Below are positions 33,132 to 42,757 of a DNA stretch of 64,000 nucleotides, in pieces. The notes under the pieces are model-generated. The model saw only the letters and a list, made by a program, of their open reading frames with translations. It did not search any database and was not told where the DNA came from. This DNA is from Allostella vacuolata. GTDB taxonomy: Bacteria; Pseudomonadota; Alphaproteobacteria; ATCC43930; Allostellaceae. The position numbers and the translations under genes are program-made. How positions within the stretch are numbered: the stretch's first letter is position 1; each line of letters begins with the position of its first letter. The stretch lies in NCBI GenBank assembly GCA_006739055.1, contig AP019702.1, positions 3,745,388-3,809,387 of the forward strand. The letters are read 5' to 3'.

Positions 33132-33347
33132 GAAGCTCCTCGTCTGCCGGAAAGGATCGCTTCATATAGCCCCGCCGCCGGCGGATGACGAGGGCCGGCG
33201 CCTGCGATCGGCCGGCTGCGGCAGCGGCGCCGGTTGAGTGGGGGGGCCGGCGTTGCTATATGTCCGGCTCGCAAGCGCCGGGCTGCCTTTCTTCGCAGAA
33301 GGCCGGCGCCCGGCGCGACGACCCCTCCTCTTTCCTGGTGGCCGCCC

Positions 33348-34127
33348 ATGTCCCGCCGCAGACAGATCTATGAAGGCAAGGCCAAGGTCCTGTTCGAGGG
33401 TCCGGAGCCTGGCACTCTCATCACCTATTTCAAGGATGACGCGTCAGCCTTCAACAACCAGAAGAAGGGCACCATCACGGGCAAGGGTGTCCTGAACAAC
33501 CGCATCAGCGAATACCTGATGCTGCGGCTGGGCGAGGTCGGCGTGCCGACCCATTTCGTCCGCCGGCTCAACATGCGCGAACAGCTCGTCCGCGAGGTCG
33601 AGATCATCCCCATCGAGCTGGTGGTGCGCAACGTGGCGGCGGGATCTCTGTCGAAGCGACTCGGCATCAAGGAGGGGACCCATCTGCCGCGCTCGATCGT
33701 CGAATATTATTACAAGAACGACGAACTGGCGAACCCGATGGTCTCCGAGGAGCACATCACGGCGTTCGGCTGGGCATCGACCCAGGACCTGGACGACATG
33801 ATGGCGCTGGCGCTCCGGGTCAACGACTTCCTGACCGGCCTCTTCCTCGGCATCGGCATCCGCCTGATCGACTTCAAGCTGGAGTTCGGCCGGCTCTACA
33901 CCAACGACGACATGCAGATCGTCGTCGCCGACGAGATCAGCCCGGACAATTGCCGGCTGTGGGACGGCAAGACCAACGAGAAGATGGACAAGGACCGCTT
34001 CCGCCAGGACCTCGGCAACGTCGAGGCTGCCTACCAGGAAGTGGCCCGCCGCCTCGGCATCCTGCCGGAGGACGGCCAGGGCGACCACGGTCAGGGCGAC
34101 CACAAGGGCGTCAAGACGCTGCAGTAA
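33348..34127 (+). CDS. purC: Phosphoribosylaminoimidazole-succinocarboxamide synthase
   Basis: PurC (SAICAR synthetase) joins CAIR and aspartate using ATP. The 259-aa protein begins [20 protein letters not shown] and carries [39 protein letters not shown] and [20 protein letters not shown] is also present, all PurC signatures. A short Gly/Asp/His-rich tail precedes the C-terminus. The ATG at 33348 is preferred over the longer frame because homologues start here. It is the first gene of the pur run, followed after 59 bp by purS. Confidence 0.96.
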   Translation: MSRRRQIYEGKAKVLFEGPEPGTLITYFKDDASAFNNQKKGTITGKGVLNNRISEYLMLRLGEVGVPTHFVRRLNMREQLVREVEIIPIELVVRNVAAGSLSKRLGIKEGTHLPRSIVEYYYKNDELANPMVSEEHITAFGWASTQDLDDMMALALRVNDFLTGLFLGIGIRLIDFKLEFGRLYTNDDMQIVVADEISPDNCRLWDGKTNEKMDKDRFRQDLGNVEAAYQEVARRLGILPEDGQGDHGQGDHKGVKTLQ

Positions 34128-34186
34128 CCACCCCAAGCGGGAACGAAAGGCCGTCGGATGGCGACCCGAGAGAGAGGACCAGAGGC

Positions 34187-34429
34187 ATGAAGGCGCGCGT
34201 CCATGTCACCCTGAAGTCGGGCGTGCTCGATCCCCAGGGCACCGCGATCCAGGGCGCGCTCGCCCATCTCGGCTTCGAGGGCGTCCAGGGCGTCCGCCAG
34301 GGCAAGCTCATCGAGCTCGACCTGGCGGAGAGCGACCCCGTGCGCGGCCGCGCGGTCGTCGAGGAGATGTGCCGGCGGCTGCTCGCCAACACGGTGATCG
34401 AGAACTACGCCATCGAGGTCGTGCCATGA
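34187..34429 (+). CDS. purS: Phosphoribosylformylglycinamidine synthase subunit PurS
   Basis: An 80-aa structural subunit that bridges PurQ and PurL in the three-part FGAM synthase. It begins [20 protein letters not shown] and has the typical [19 protein letters not shown] and [17 protein letters not shown]. The start ATG has GAGAGAGGA upstream. Its stop overlaps the purQ start (ATGA), implying translational coupling. Confidence 0.95.
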   Translation: MKARVHVTLKSGVLDPQGTAIQGALAHLGFEGVQGVRQGKLIELDLAESDPVRGRAVVEEMCRRLLANTVIENYAIEVVP

Positions 34430-35115
34430 GGTCGGCCGTCATCGTCTTTCCCGCGTCGAACTGCGACCGGGACGCGGAGACGGCCCTGCGCGACATCACC
34501 GGCCGGGCGCCGCACATGGTCTGGCACGCCGAGGGGACCTTCCCCGAGGTCGACCTGATCGTGCTGCCCGGCGGCTTCTCCTACGGCGACTACCTGCGGG
34601 CGGGCGCCATGGCGGCCCATTCGCCGGTGATGCGCGAGGTGGTGGCCCGGGCCGGCCGGGGCGTGCCGGTGCTCGGCATCTGCAACGGCTTCCAGATCCT
34701 GTGCGAGTCGGGCCTGCTGCCCGGCGCGCTGATGCGCAACGCCTCGCTCAAGTTCCTCGGCCGCGACGTCCATGTCCGGGTGGAGACGAGCCAGAGCCTG
34801 TTCACCAGCCGCTATGCGGTGGGTGCGGTCGCGCGCATGCCGATCGCGCATGGCGACGGCAACTACTTCGCCGACGACGCCACGCTGGACCGGCTGGAGG
34901 AGCGCGGGCAGATCGCCTTCCGCTACTGCCTGCCGGACGGCACGGTCGGCGGCGCCGGCAACCCGAACGGGGCCCGGCGCGACATCGCCGGCATCTTCAA
35001 CGAGACCAAGACCGTGCTGGGCCTGATGCCGCATCCGGAGCGGGCCGCCGACCCGCTGCTGGGCGGCACCGACGGCCGCGCCATGTTCGAAGGTCTCGCC
35101 GAAGCCCTGTCGTAA
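34426..35115 (+). CDS. purQ: Phosphoribosylformylglycinamidine synthase subunit PurQ (glutaminase)
   Basis: A class I glutamine amidotransferase of 229 aa delivering ammonia to PurL. The nucleophile cysteine is in [11 protein letters not shown], and the catalytic His-x-Glu is in [27 protein letters not shown] and [17 protein letters not shown] are PurQ-specific. It overlaps purS by 4 bp and is followed after 38 bp by purL. Confidence 0.96.
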   Translation: MRSAVIVFPASNCDRDAETALRDITGRAPHMVWHAEGTFPEVDLIVLPGGFSYGDYLRAGAMAAHSPVMREVVARAGRGVPVLGICNGFQILCESGLLPGALMRNASLKFLGRDVHVRVETSQSLFTSRYAVGAVARMPIAHGDGNYFADDATLDRLEERGQIAFRYCLPDGTVGGAGNPNGARRDIAGIFNETKTVLGLMPHPERAADPLLGGTDGRAMFEGLAEALS

Positions 35116-35153
35116 GACTTCCCAGCGGCCCCCATCCGAAGAGAGCTGCGGCC

Positions 35154-37358
35154 TTGACCCTGCCGAACGCGAAGATTTCGCCCGAAACCGTGGCCCAGCA
35201 CGGGTTCACGCCCGACGAGTACGCGCGCGTGCTGCGCATCCTCGACCGCGAGCCGACGATGACCGAACTCGGCATCTTCTCGGTGATGTGGAGCGAGCAC
35301 TGCTCGTACAAATCGTCGAAGAAGTGGCTGCGCACCCTGCCGACCCAGGCGCCGTGGGTGATCTGCGGGCCGGGCGAGAATGCCGGCGTCATCGACATCG
35401 GCGACGGGGACGCGGCCATCTTCAAGATGGAGAGCCACAACCATCCCTCCTTCATCGAACCCTACCAGGGCGCGGCGACGGGGGTCGGCGGCATCCTGCG
35501 CGACGTCTTCACCATGGGCGCCCGGCCGGTCGCCAACCTGAACGCGCTGCGCTTCGGCCGGCCCGACCACCCCAAGACGCGCTACCTCGTCTCCGGCGTC
35601 GTCGCCGGGATCGGCGGCTACGGCAACTGCGTCGGCGTGCCGACCGTGGGCGGCGAGGTGAACTTCCACCCCGCCTATGACGGCAACATCCTGGTCAACG
35701 CCATGACGGTCGGCCTGGCGCGCGCCGACCGCATCTTCTATTCGGCCGCCGCCGGCCCGGGCAACAACGTCGTCTATGTCGGCGCCAAGACCGGCCGCGA
35801 CGGGATCCACGGCGCGACGATGGCGTCCGCCGAGTTCACCGAGGATTCCGAGGCCAAGCGCCCGACGGTCCAGGTCGGCGACCCCTTCACCGAGAAGCTG
35901 CTGATCGAGGCCTGCCTGGAGCTGATGAACGAGGACGCGATCGTCGCCATCCAGGACATGGGTGCCGCCGGCCTGACCTCGTCTTCGGTGGAGATGGCGG
36001 GCAAGGGCGGGCTCGGCATCACCCTGCACCTCGACCGGGTGCCGATGCGCGAGCCGGGCATGAGCCCCTACGAGATCATGCTGTCGGAGAGCCAGGAGCG
36101 GATGCTGATGATCCTGCGCCCGGGCAGCGAGGACACCGCCCGGCGCATCTTCGAGAAGTGGGAGCTGAACTTCGCCGTCATCGGCGAGGTGACCGAGAGC
36201 GGGCGCCTGATCCTGCAGATGGACGGCGCGGTGGCGGCCGACCTGCCGGTCGGCCCCCTGGTCGACGAGGCGCCGCAGTACGACCGCCCGTGGGTCGCCA
36301 CGCCCAGGCGGCCGGTCGTCGCCGTGGGCGACGTGCCGCCCAACCCCGACCCGCTGGCCGCCCTGGAGCGGCTGGTCGGCTGCCCCGACCTCGCCAGCCG
36401 CCGCTGGGTATGGGAGCAGTATGATTCGACGGTCATGGCCGACACCGTGCAGCGCCCGGGCGGCGATGCCGCGGTGGTGCGCGTCCATGGCAAGAGCAAG
36501 GGCCTGGCCATCACCACCGACTGCACGCCGCGCTACTGCCAGGCGGACCCGGTGGAGGGCGGCCGGCAGGCGGTGGCCGAGACCTGGCGCAACCTGACCG
36601 CGGTCGGCGCCCGCCCGCTTGCCATCACCGACAACATGAACTTCGGCAATCCCGAGAAGCCGGAGATCATGGGCCAGTTCGTCGGCTGCATCCAGGGCAT
36701 GGGCGAGGCCTGCAAGGCGCTCGACTACCCGGTCGTGTCCGGCAACGTGTCGCTCTACAACGAGACCGAGGGCCGGGCGATCCTGCCGACCCCGGCGATC
36801 GGCGGGGTCGGCATCATCGACGACGTCGCCAGCTGCGTCCGGGTCGCCTTCCCGGCCGAGGGCCAGGACCTCGTCCTGATCGGCCGCACCGAGGGCTGGC
36901 TCGGCTGCTCGATCTACCTGCGCGAGGTGTTCGGCCGCGAGACGGGCGCCCCGCCGCCGGTCGACCTGGCGGCCGAGCGCCGCAACGGCGACTTCGTCCG
37001 CGACCTCATCCTCGACGGCCTGGCGACCGCCTGCCACGATTGCTCCGATGGCGGGCTCGGCGTCGCGGTGGCCGAGATGGCGATGGCGTCGGGCATCGGC
37101 GCGCGCCTGACCCTGCCGGACGGCGCGCCCCGCATCGACGCCTGGCTGTTCGGCGAGGACCAGGCCCGCTACCTGGTCACCACCCGGGATGCCGATGCGG
37201 TGCTGGCCGGCGCGGTGGCGGCGGGCGTGCCGGCGGCGCGCATCGGCACCACCGGCGGCGGCGAATTGACAGTCGACGGCGCTGGCGCCATATCGGTGGA
37301 TCGGCTGCGCACGGCCCACGAACGCTGGTTCCCGGCCTGGATGGCGGGCGACGCCTAG
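35154..37358 (+). CDS. purL: Phosphoribosylformylglycinamidine synthase subunit PurL
   Basis: The synthetase subunit, 734 aa, of the small PurL type that works with PurS and PurQ. Visible motifs are [38 protein letters not shown] with [16 protein letters not shown] after it, and the second-half counterparts [18 protein letters not shown] and [16 protein letters not shown]. The start is TTG at 35154 with a plausible GAGAG upstream; longer frames are shadows of purQ. It catalyses the fourth step of purine synthesis. bolA follows after 50 bp. Confidence 0.96.
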   Translation: MTLPNAKISPETVAQHGFTPDEYARVLRILDREPTMTELGIFSVMWSEHCSYKSSKKWLRTLPTQAPWVICGPGENAGVIDIGDGDAAIFKMESHNHPSFIEPYQGAATGVGGILRDVFTMGARPVANLNALRFGRPDHPKTRYLVSGVVAGIGGYGNCVGVPTVGGEVNFHPAYDGNILVNAMTVGLARADRIFYSAAAGPGNNVVYVGAKTGRDGIHGATMASAEFTEDSEAKRPTVQVGDPFTEKLLIEACLELMNEDAIVAIQDMGAAGLTSSSVEMAGKGGLGITLHLDRVPMREPGMSPYEIMLSESQERMLMILRPGSEDTARRIFEKWELNFAVIGEVTESGRLILQMDGAVAADLPVGPLVDEAPQYDRPWVATPRRPVVAVGDVPPNPDPLAALERLVGCPDLASRRWVWEQYDSTVMADTVQRPGGDAAVVRVHGKSKGLAITTDCTPRYCQADPVEGGRQAVAETWRNLTAVGARPLAITDNMNFGNPEKPEIMGQFVGCIQGMGEACKALDYPVVSGNVSLYNETEGRAILPTPAIGGVGIIDDVASCVRVAFPAEGQDLVLIGRTEGWLGCSIYLREVFGRETGAPPPVDLAAERRNGDFVRDLILDGLATACHDCSDGGLGVAVAEMAMASGIGARLTLPDGAPRIDAWLFGEDQARYLVTTRDADAVLAGAVAAGVPAARIGTTGGGELTVDGAGAISVDRLRTAHERWFPAWMAGDA

Positions 37359-37408
37359 CCTTCGCTGCCCCTGGCCCCTCGACACCCTAGAACGGCGGGA
37401 AGCACACC

Positions 37409-37639
37409 ATGGCGATGGATGCGGCAACGATCGAACGGCTGATCAAGGAGAGCATCTCCGACGCGCAGGTGACGATCGAGGACCTGCGCGGCGACGGCGA
37501 CCACTATGCCGCGCACGTCATCTCGGCCGCCTTCGTCGGCAAGTCGCGGGTGCAGCAGCACCAGATGGTCTATGCCGCCCTGCGCGGCCGCATGGGCAAT
37601 GAGTTGCACGCGCTGGCGCTGCAAACCGGCGTTCCCTAA
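37409..37639 (+). CDS. bolA: BolA family protein
   Basis: A 76-aa BolA/IbaG-type protein with an alpha/beta class-II KH-like fold. It has GDGDHYAAHVISAAFVGKSR and VQQHQMVYAALRGRMGNELHAL, in which the conserved HQ.VY motif and the histidine ligand region are clear. BolA proteins form [2Fe-2S] complexes with monothiol glutaredoxins, and the partner gene is immediately downstream. Position between purL and grxD is common in alphaproteobacteria. Confidence 0.92.
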   Translation: MAMDAATIERLIKESISDAQVTIEDLRGDGDHYAAHVISAAFVGKSRVQQHQMVYAALRGRMGNELHALALQTGVP

Positions 37640-37715
37640 GATCCGCCCACCTAAGATCCGCCCAACCGCCCCCCGCAATGGCTGAATCCCCTTCGGCCGC
37701 CCCGGAGTACCTGCC

Positions 37716-38060
<345 letters not shown>

Positions 38061-38073
38061 CCAGTCCGTGAGA

Positions 38074-38100
38074 CCCGGCCGCCCCGAGCGGGCGGCCGGG
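38074..38100 (+). terminator. Terminator-like hairpin after grxD
   Basis: A perfect 11-bp stem (CCCGGCCGCCC with GGGCGGCCGGG) and a five-base loop, followed by CCTTGG, lies between grxD and rarD. No poly-U tract is seen, as is common in high-GC genomes. Confidence 0.55.
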
Positions 38101-38134
38101 CCTTGGATAGAGAAGCCGGCGCCGAGGAGCCATC

Positions 38135-39037
38135 ATGCCCGACCGGGCGCCGGACGCCCATCGGGCCGCCGGCTATGCCGCAGCCTTCGGCGCGTTCCTG
38201 ATCTGGGGCCTGACCCCGATCTATTTCAAAGCCGTGGCCGCGGTCCCGCCGCTGGAACTGGTCGCCCACCGGGTGGCTTGGTCGGTGCCGTTCCTGGCGG
38301 TCGTGGTGACCGCCGGGCGCGGCTGGCCCGCGGTCCGCATGGCGCTGGCCCGGCCCCGGACCATGGCGATCCTGGGCGTCACCACCCTGATCATCGCCGG
38401 CAACTGGTTCCTCTTCACCTGGGCCATCACCAGCGGGCGGATCGTCGAGGCGTCGCTCGGCTATTTCCTGGGGCCGCTGGCCTCCATCGCGCTGGCGCTG
38501 GTCTTCCTGGGCGAACGGCTCGACCGGCGCCGCACCATCGCCCTGCTGCTGGCGGGCGCGGCCGTGCTCTACGAGGCCGCACGGGTCAGCGAGGGGCCGT
38601 CGGCCGCCCTGCTGCTGGGGGCCAGCTTCGCGGTCTATGCCCTGATCCGCAAGCGCATCGCGGTCGATTCGGTGACCGGCCTGCTGATCGAGACCCTGTA
38701 CCTGCTGCCGGTCGCGCTCGGCTACCTGCTGTGGGTCGGCGACGGGTCGCTCGGCAGCCTGGGGACGAGCGACCCCGGCTTCGACCTGCTGCTGCTGGTC
38801 GGCGGCACGATCACCACCACCCCCCTGCTGCTCTTCACCATCGGCGCGCGCCGGCTCGACCTGACGACCATCGGCTTCCTGCAATACATCGCCCCGTCGA
38901 TCTCGTTCCTGCTCGGCGTGCTGGTCTATGGCGAGAGCTTCGGCTGGGAGCGGGCCGTCACCTTCGCGGCGATCTGGGCGGCGATCCTGCTCGCCAACCT
39001 GCCGGCCCGGCGACCGCGGCAGGGAACCTCGCGCTGA
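38135..39037 (+). CDS. rarD: EamA-family transporter RarD
   Basis: A 300-aa inner-membrane protein with ten predicted helices in two EamA repeats. RarD-type signatures are visible: AAFGAFLIWGLTPIYFKAVA, ELVAHRVAWSVPFL, NWFLFTWAITSGRIVEASLG, YFLGPLASIALA, and in the second half LQYIAPSISFLLGVLVYGE. Members are drug/metabolite superfamily exporters, and RarD itself has no firmly proven substrate. The start ATG has GAGGAG upstream. It appears monocistronic after the grxD hairpin. Confidence 0.9.
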   Translation: MPDRAPDAHRAAGYAAAFGAFLIWGLTPIYFKAVAAVPPLELVAHRVAWSVPFLAVVVTAGRGWPAVRMALARPRTMAILGVTTLIIAGNWFLFTWAITSGRIVEASLGYFLGPLASIALALVFLGERLDRRRTIALLLAGAAVLYEAARVSEGPSAALLLGASFAVYALIRKRIAVDSVTGLLIETLYLLPVALGYLLWVGDGSLGSLGTSDPGFDLLLLVGGTITTTPLLLFTIGARRLDLTTIGFLQYIAPSISFLLGVLVYGESFGWERAVTFAAIWAAILLANLPARRPRQGTSR

Positions 39038-39104
39038 CCGCGACCTTTCCACCAGCGGGCCGCCCTGCCGTACGGCCCGATCCGTCGAGGGGGAGACGAT
39101 CCGC

Positions 39105-39725
39105 ATGAAGCACCGCCCGTTCATTTGGTCGCCGCCGGCCCTGCTGCTCGCGGCGCTGCTGGCGCAGCCCGCGGCCGCGGCGGCGCCGCCCGCCCTCGAC
39201 TGCGCGCGGGCGGCCCAGCCGATGGACACGCTGGTCTGCCGCGACCCGGGGCTGGCGGCGCTCGACCGCGAGACGACCCGCCTCTACGGCGTGGCGCGGG
39301 CGACCCTGATCGGGCGGCGGCTCGAAGGGCTCGACGAGACACAGCGCGCCTGGCTGCTGCGGCGCAACGACTGCCGCAACGCGGTCGACCCGCGCGCCTG
39401 CGTGCTCGCCATCCAACTCGACCGCATCGCCACCCTGCGTCAGCACCATGCCGTCACCCGGGCACCGGCCGAGCGCGGCACCAGCCGCGGGCCGGTCGCC
39501 TTCGACTGCGGCGGGGCACCGCTGGCCGCCACCTTCGTCGACGGCGAGCCGGCCATGGCCCATCTGCGCTATCGCGGGGTCGGCTATGCCTTGCTGCAGA
39601 CGCCGTCGGCCAGCGGCATCCGCTACGCCGGGGCCGAGGGGGCAGCACTGGTCGGCAAGGGGACGGAAGCCGCCATCACCCTGCCCGACCGCACCGAACT
39701 CACCTGCCGCGAGCGGGGCCGCTAG
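39105..39725 (+). CDS. Secreted LprI-like plus MliC-like protein (putative lysozyme inhibitor)
   Basis: A 206-aa exported protein. The signal peptide is about residues 1-26. Residues about 30-115 show the LprI/DUF1311 cysteine pattern (LDCARAAQPMDTLVCRDPGL, then LDETQRAWLLRRNDCRN and RACVLAIQLDRIATL). Residues about 125-206 resemble MliC/PliC membrane-bound lysozyme inhibitors (VAFDCGGAPLAATFVDGEPA, GSG-free version ending LPDRTELTCRERG). Both domains are linked to lysozyme inhibition, so a periplasmic defence role is plausible. Its end overlaps the convergent gene by 4 bp. Confidence 0.75.
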   Translation: MKHRPFIWSPPALLLAALLAQPAAAAAPPALDCARAAQPMDTLVCRDPGLAALDRETTRLYGVARATLIGRRLEGLDETQRAWLLRRNDCRNAVDPRACVLAIQLDRIATLRQHHAVTRAPAERGTSRGPVAFDCGGAPLAATFVDGEPAMAHLRYRGVGYALLQTPSASGIRYAGAEGAALVGKGTEAAITLPDRTELTCRERGR

Positions 39726-40060
39726 CGCCTCTCCCGGCGCAGGACCATGCCGCCATGGTGCAGCACCCCGTCGATGAACTCGCCGTCGGCGGGAAAGCCC
39801 GTGTCGTCGACATAGTCGATGCGGTTGCCGGTCAGCCGCCACCGCCCCTGATAGGCGCTCTTGCGGCTGCCGCGCGCCTCGTCGTAGCGGCCACCCGGCA
39901 GCAGCTCGTGGCGGACATGCCCGTCCGCCGTCACCCACATGCCGACCGCGGTCTCCTCCGTCATCGTGACCGGCTGGGCGGGCGCGGGCGCCTGGGCCAG
40001 GAGCGGGCCGGCCGCCAGGGCGGCCACGGCGATCACGAACAGGGTCCGGGGAATGGTCAT
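39722..40060 (-). CDS. Atu4866-like small secreted protein
   Basis: A 112-aa protein with a signal peptide (about residues 1-23, AVAALAAGPLLAQA). The mature part GMWVTADGHVRHELLPGGRY and GRWRLTGNRIDYVDDTGFPAD matches the Atu4866 family of small beta-barrel-like proteins, whose function is not known. The start is the ATG at 40058-40060; a longer frame to 40252 is unlikely because it would precede the signal peptide. It is convergent with the lysozyme-inhibitor-like gene. Confidence 0.75.
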   Translation of the reverse strand: MTIPRTLFVIAVAALAAGPLLAQAPAPAQPVTMTEETAVGMWVTADGHVRHELLPGGRYDEARGSRKSAYQGRWRLTGNRIDYVDDTGFPADGEFIDGVLHHGGMVLRRERR

Positions 40061-40275
40061 CGGATGCTCTCCTCTCGGTTCAGCTCGCGCAGAGGATCGC
40101 GCCGGCATGTCCCGGGGCGGTAGACCGGGCATCCGGAATCCTTGCCCGATCCTCCGGCGAGGGTGGCCGGCTACCGAGCCGGCCCTTCCCCGATTGTCCC
40201 CAGGACAATGTTCCGGTTGCCGGCCGAGGGCGGGCGGCCGCAGTCTCTGCACCGGTCCCGCCCGGAGGAATCCCC

Positions 40276-40914
40276 ATGGTCACGTTCGGCAATCTCGCGG
40301 CGTTCGCGCTGGTCGCGCTCGGCATGGTCCTGACGCCCGGGCCGAACATGATCTACCTGATCGGGCGGTCCATCACCCAGGGGCGGGTGGCGGGATTCAT
40401 CTCGCTGGCAGGCGTCATCCTGGGCTTCGTCTTCTACATGCTGTGTGCCGCCTTCGGGCTGACGGCCCTGCTTCTGGCGGTGCCGCTCGCCTACGAGGCG
40501 GTGCAGTGGGCGGGGGCGGCCTACCTGCTGTGGCTCGCCTGGGCGGCCATCCGGCCGGGCGCGCGCTCGCCGCTGGAGCCGCGCGCCGACCTGCCCCGCG
40601 ACCGGCCCGGACGGCTCTTCGCCATGGGCTTCCTCACCAACCTGCTCAACCCCAAGATCGCCGTGCTCTACCTGTCGCTGCTGCCGCAGTTCATCGACCC
40701 GGCCCGGGGCGAGGTGCTGCTGCAGGCGATCGTGCTGGGCCTGACCCAGATCGCGGTCAGCTTCTCGGTCAACCTCGCGATCGTCATGGCGGCCGGCTCG
40801 GTCGCCCTGTGGTTCGCGACCCGGCCGGCATGGCTGCGCATCCAGCGCTGGCTGATGGCGACGGTCCTGTCGGCGATGGCGGTGCGCCTGGCGCTGGAAC
40901 AGCGCCAGGGCTGA
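40276..40914 (+). CDS. LysE family translocator (amino-acid exporter, RhtB type)
   Basis: A 212-aa inner-membrane protein with about six helices. The LysE/RhtB signature GMVLTPGPNMIYLIGRSITQGRVAG is at the N-terminus, and FAMGFLTNLLNPKIAVLYLSLLPQFI, split over helices 3-4, is typical. Members export amino acids such as homoserine, threonine or lysine; the cargo cannot be read here. The ATG at 40276 follows GGAGGAA about 6 bases upstream. It is convergent with the next gene. Confidence 0.9.
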   Translation: MVTFGNLAAFALVALGMVLTPGPNMIYLIGRSITQGRVAGFISLAGVILGFVFYMLCAAFGLTALLLAVPLAYEAVQWAGAAYLLWLAWAAIRPGARSPLEPRADLPRDRPGRLFAMGFLTNLLNPKIAVLYLSLLPQFIDPARGEVLLQAIVLGLTQIAVSFSVNLAIVMAAGSVALWFATRPAWLRIQRWLMATVLSAMAVRLALEQRQG

Positions 40915-40940
40915 GGGGGTGGCGAGCCGGCCCCCCCGAT

Positions 40941-41474
40941 TCAGGCGACCGCCCGCCGCCGCCGGCGACGCCAGCCGAGCACGGCGCCGGCCACGAAGCC
41001 GAGAAACACGCCCGGCACCGCGAAGCCGAGGAAGACCATGTAACCGGCTGCGCCCTCGAAGCTGCTGACCTGGGCCGCCTCCACATAGAGGGTGCCCGCC
41101 GCGATCCCCAGGGCCCCGCCGACCACCATGCCGATGATGGCGCCGATCACCGCCTCGATGGCGCGCAAGGCCGGGTGGGACCGGTCGCCGCCCGCCTGCC
41201 GCCGGATCCAGCGCCCGAAGAAGTGCGCGGCCAGCGCCCAGATCATCGGGGGGATGAGCATGAAGGGCACCGCCACCCAGACGATCTCCGCCTCGGCCGG
41301 GATCACCCCCACCAGTTGCCCATAGGCGAACAGCGCGACCGCGATCGCCGCCCCGCCCAGCAGCGCCAGGAACGGCGTGCGCGCCATCCAGCCCACGATC
41401 AGCGCGGGAATGAACACGCCCGGGCTGGCAAGGCTGCCGACCAGGGACCAGAGCAAGGCTTCCATCAGGTTCAT
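40941..41474 (-). CDS. Hypothetical multi-pass membrane protein
   Basis: A 177-aa protein with four or five predicted transmembrane helices (about residues 5-28, 33-57, 63-88, 107-128 and 140-165) and a basic C-terminus RRRRRR. I do not recognise a family. The Gly-rich helix GAIIGMVVGGALGIAAGTLY and the final basic tail suggest a small inner-membrane protein with the C-terminus in the cytoplasm. It is convergent with lysE and divergent from the TRAP binding protein. Confidence 0.65.
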   Translation of the reverse strand: MNLMEALLWSLVGSLASPGVFIPALIVGWMARTPFLALLGGAAIAVALFAYGQLVGVIPAEAEIVWVAVPFMLIPPMIWALAAHFFGRWIRRQAGGDRSHPALRAIEAVIGAIIGMVVGGALGIAAGTLYVEAAQVSSFEGAAGYMVFLGFAVPGVFLGFVAGAVLGWRRRRRRAVA

Positions 41475-41626
41475 CGCTGCCTCCGCCGGGCCGCCCGCCC
41501 CGGGTACACCTGCCCCGGGCTCCGCTTGCTTCCGACACGACCGGGTGACAGTTTACCGCATCCGACGGCCCTGGACCGAAGGTCCTCCTCGCCGTTCGGC
41601 AAAATCGCATTCGGAGATCGAGAGAC

Positions 41627-42727
41627 ATGGAAAGGCGTAGCTTTCTGCGCGGAACCGCGGCGGGCGCGGCCACGGCCATCGGCACGACCCTGGCCGCCCC
41701 GGCGATCGCGCAATCGGCGCCGGAGATCCGCTGGCGGATGACGTCGAGCTTCCCCAAGAGCCTCGACACGCTGTTCGGCGGCGCCGAGCTCGTCGCCAAG
41801 CGGGTCGCCGCGCTCACCGACAACAAGTTCCAGATCCGCGTCTTCGCGGCGGGCGAGATCGTGCCCGGCCTGCAGGCGCTGGACGCCGTCCAGGCCGAGA
41901 CGGTCGAGATGGCGCACACCGCCAGCTACTACTACGTCGGCAAGGATCCCACCTTCGCCTTCGACACCACCGTCCCCTTCGGCCCGAACGCGCGCCAGCA
42001 GTCCGCCTGGATGCACCATGGCGGCGGGCTCGAGCTGATGCGCGAGTTCTTCAAGCAGTACAACATCCTGAGCTTCCCCGTGGCCAACACGGGCGCGCAG
42101 ATGGGCGGCTGGTTCCGCAAGGAGATCAAGACGATCGAGGACCTGAAGGGCCTCAAGTTCCGCATCGCCGGCATCGCCGGCATGGTCCTGAGCAAGCTCG
42201 GCGTGGTGCCGCAGCAGCTGGCCGCGGGCGACATCTATGCCGCGCTCGAGAAGGGCACCATCGACGCCGCCGAATGGGTCGGCCCCTATGACGACGAGAA
42301 GCTCGGCTTCTACAAGGTGGCGCCGTACTACTACTATCCCGGCTGGTGGGAGGGGCAGGCGCAGCTCTCCGCCTACGTCAACCTGAACGCCTGGGGCAAG
42401 CTGCCGGAGCAGTACAAGGCGGCCCTGCAGTCGGCGTGCGCGGAGGCCTACACCGACACCCTGGCGAAGTACGACGCGGTCAACCCCGCGGCCATCCGCC
42501 GCCTCGTCGCCGGCGGCGCCCAGCTGCGGCCCTTCTCGCGCGACATCATGGCCGCCTGCTACAAGGCCGCGCACGAGCTGTATGACGAGACCGCGGCCAA
42601 GAATGCGAACTTCAAGAAGGTCTACGAGCCGTGGAAGAAATTTCGCGACGACGAGTACCTGTGGTTCCGCATCTCCGAGAACAGCTACGAGAACTTCGCC
42701 TTCACCGCCGCCCAGACGGTGAAGTGA
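41627..42727 (+). CDS. TRAP transporter substrate-binding protein, TakP-like
   Basis: A 366-aa periplasmic DctP-family binding protein. A Tat-type signal begins MERRSFLRGTAAGAAT. The mature sequence is strongly TakP-like: ASYYYVGKDPTFAFDTTVPF, QMGGWFRKEIKTIEDLKGLK, ALEKGTIDAAEWVGPYDDEK and APYYYYPGWWEG, in which the Arg and Glu-Trp pockets for a 2-oxo-carboxylate are conserved. Rhodobacter TakP binds pyruvate and other 2-oxo acids, probably as a metal-bridged complex. The permease genes lie directly downstream but on the opposite strand. A ligand of this class is inferred from family knowledge. Confidence 0.93.
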   Translation: MERRSFLRGTAAGAATAIGTTLAAPAIAQSAPEIRWRMTSSFPKSLDTLFGGAELVAKRVAALTDNKFQIRVFAAGEIVPGLQALDAVQAETVEMAHTASYYYVGKDPTFAFDTTVPFGPNARQQSAWMHHGGGLELMREFFKQYNILSFPVANTGAQMGGWFRKEIKTIEDLKGLKFRIAGIAGMVLSKLGVVPQQLAAGDIYAALEKGTIDAAEWVGPYDDEKLGFYKVAPYYYYPGWWEGQAQLSAYVNLNAWGKLPEQYKAALQSACAEAYTDTLAKYDAVNPAAIRRLVAGGAQLRPFSRDIMAACYKAAHELYDETAAKNANFKKVYEPWKKFRDDEYLWFRISENSYENFAFTAAQTVK

Positions 42728-42757
42728 TCTTGGGCTAGGAGCGCCGGCCGTCCCGGT

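Noticed and set aside
32671-33165. Extension of the solute-binding protein frame to 33165
   Set aside because: It runs over the DUF1476 gene in another frame and lies in front of the signal peptide.
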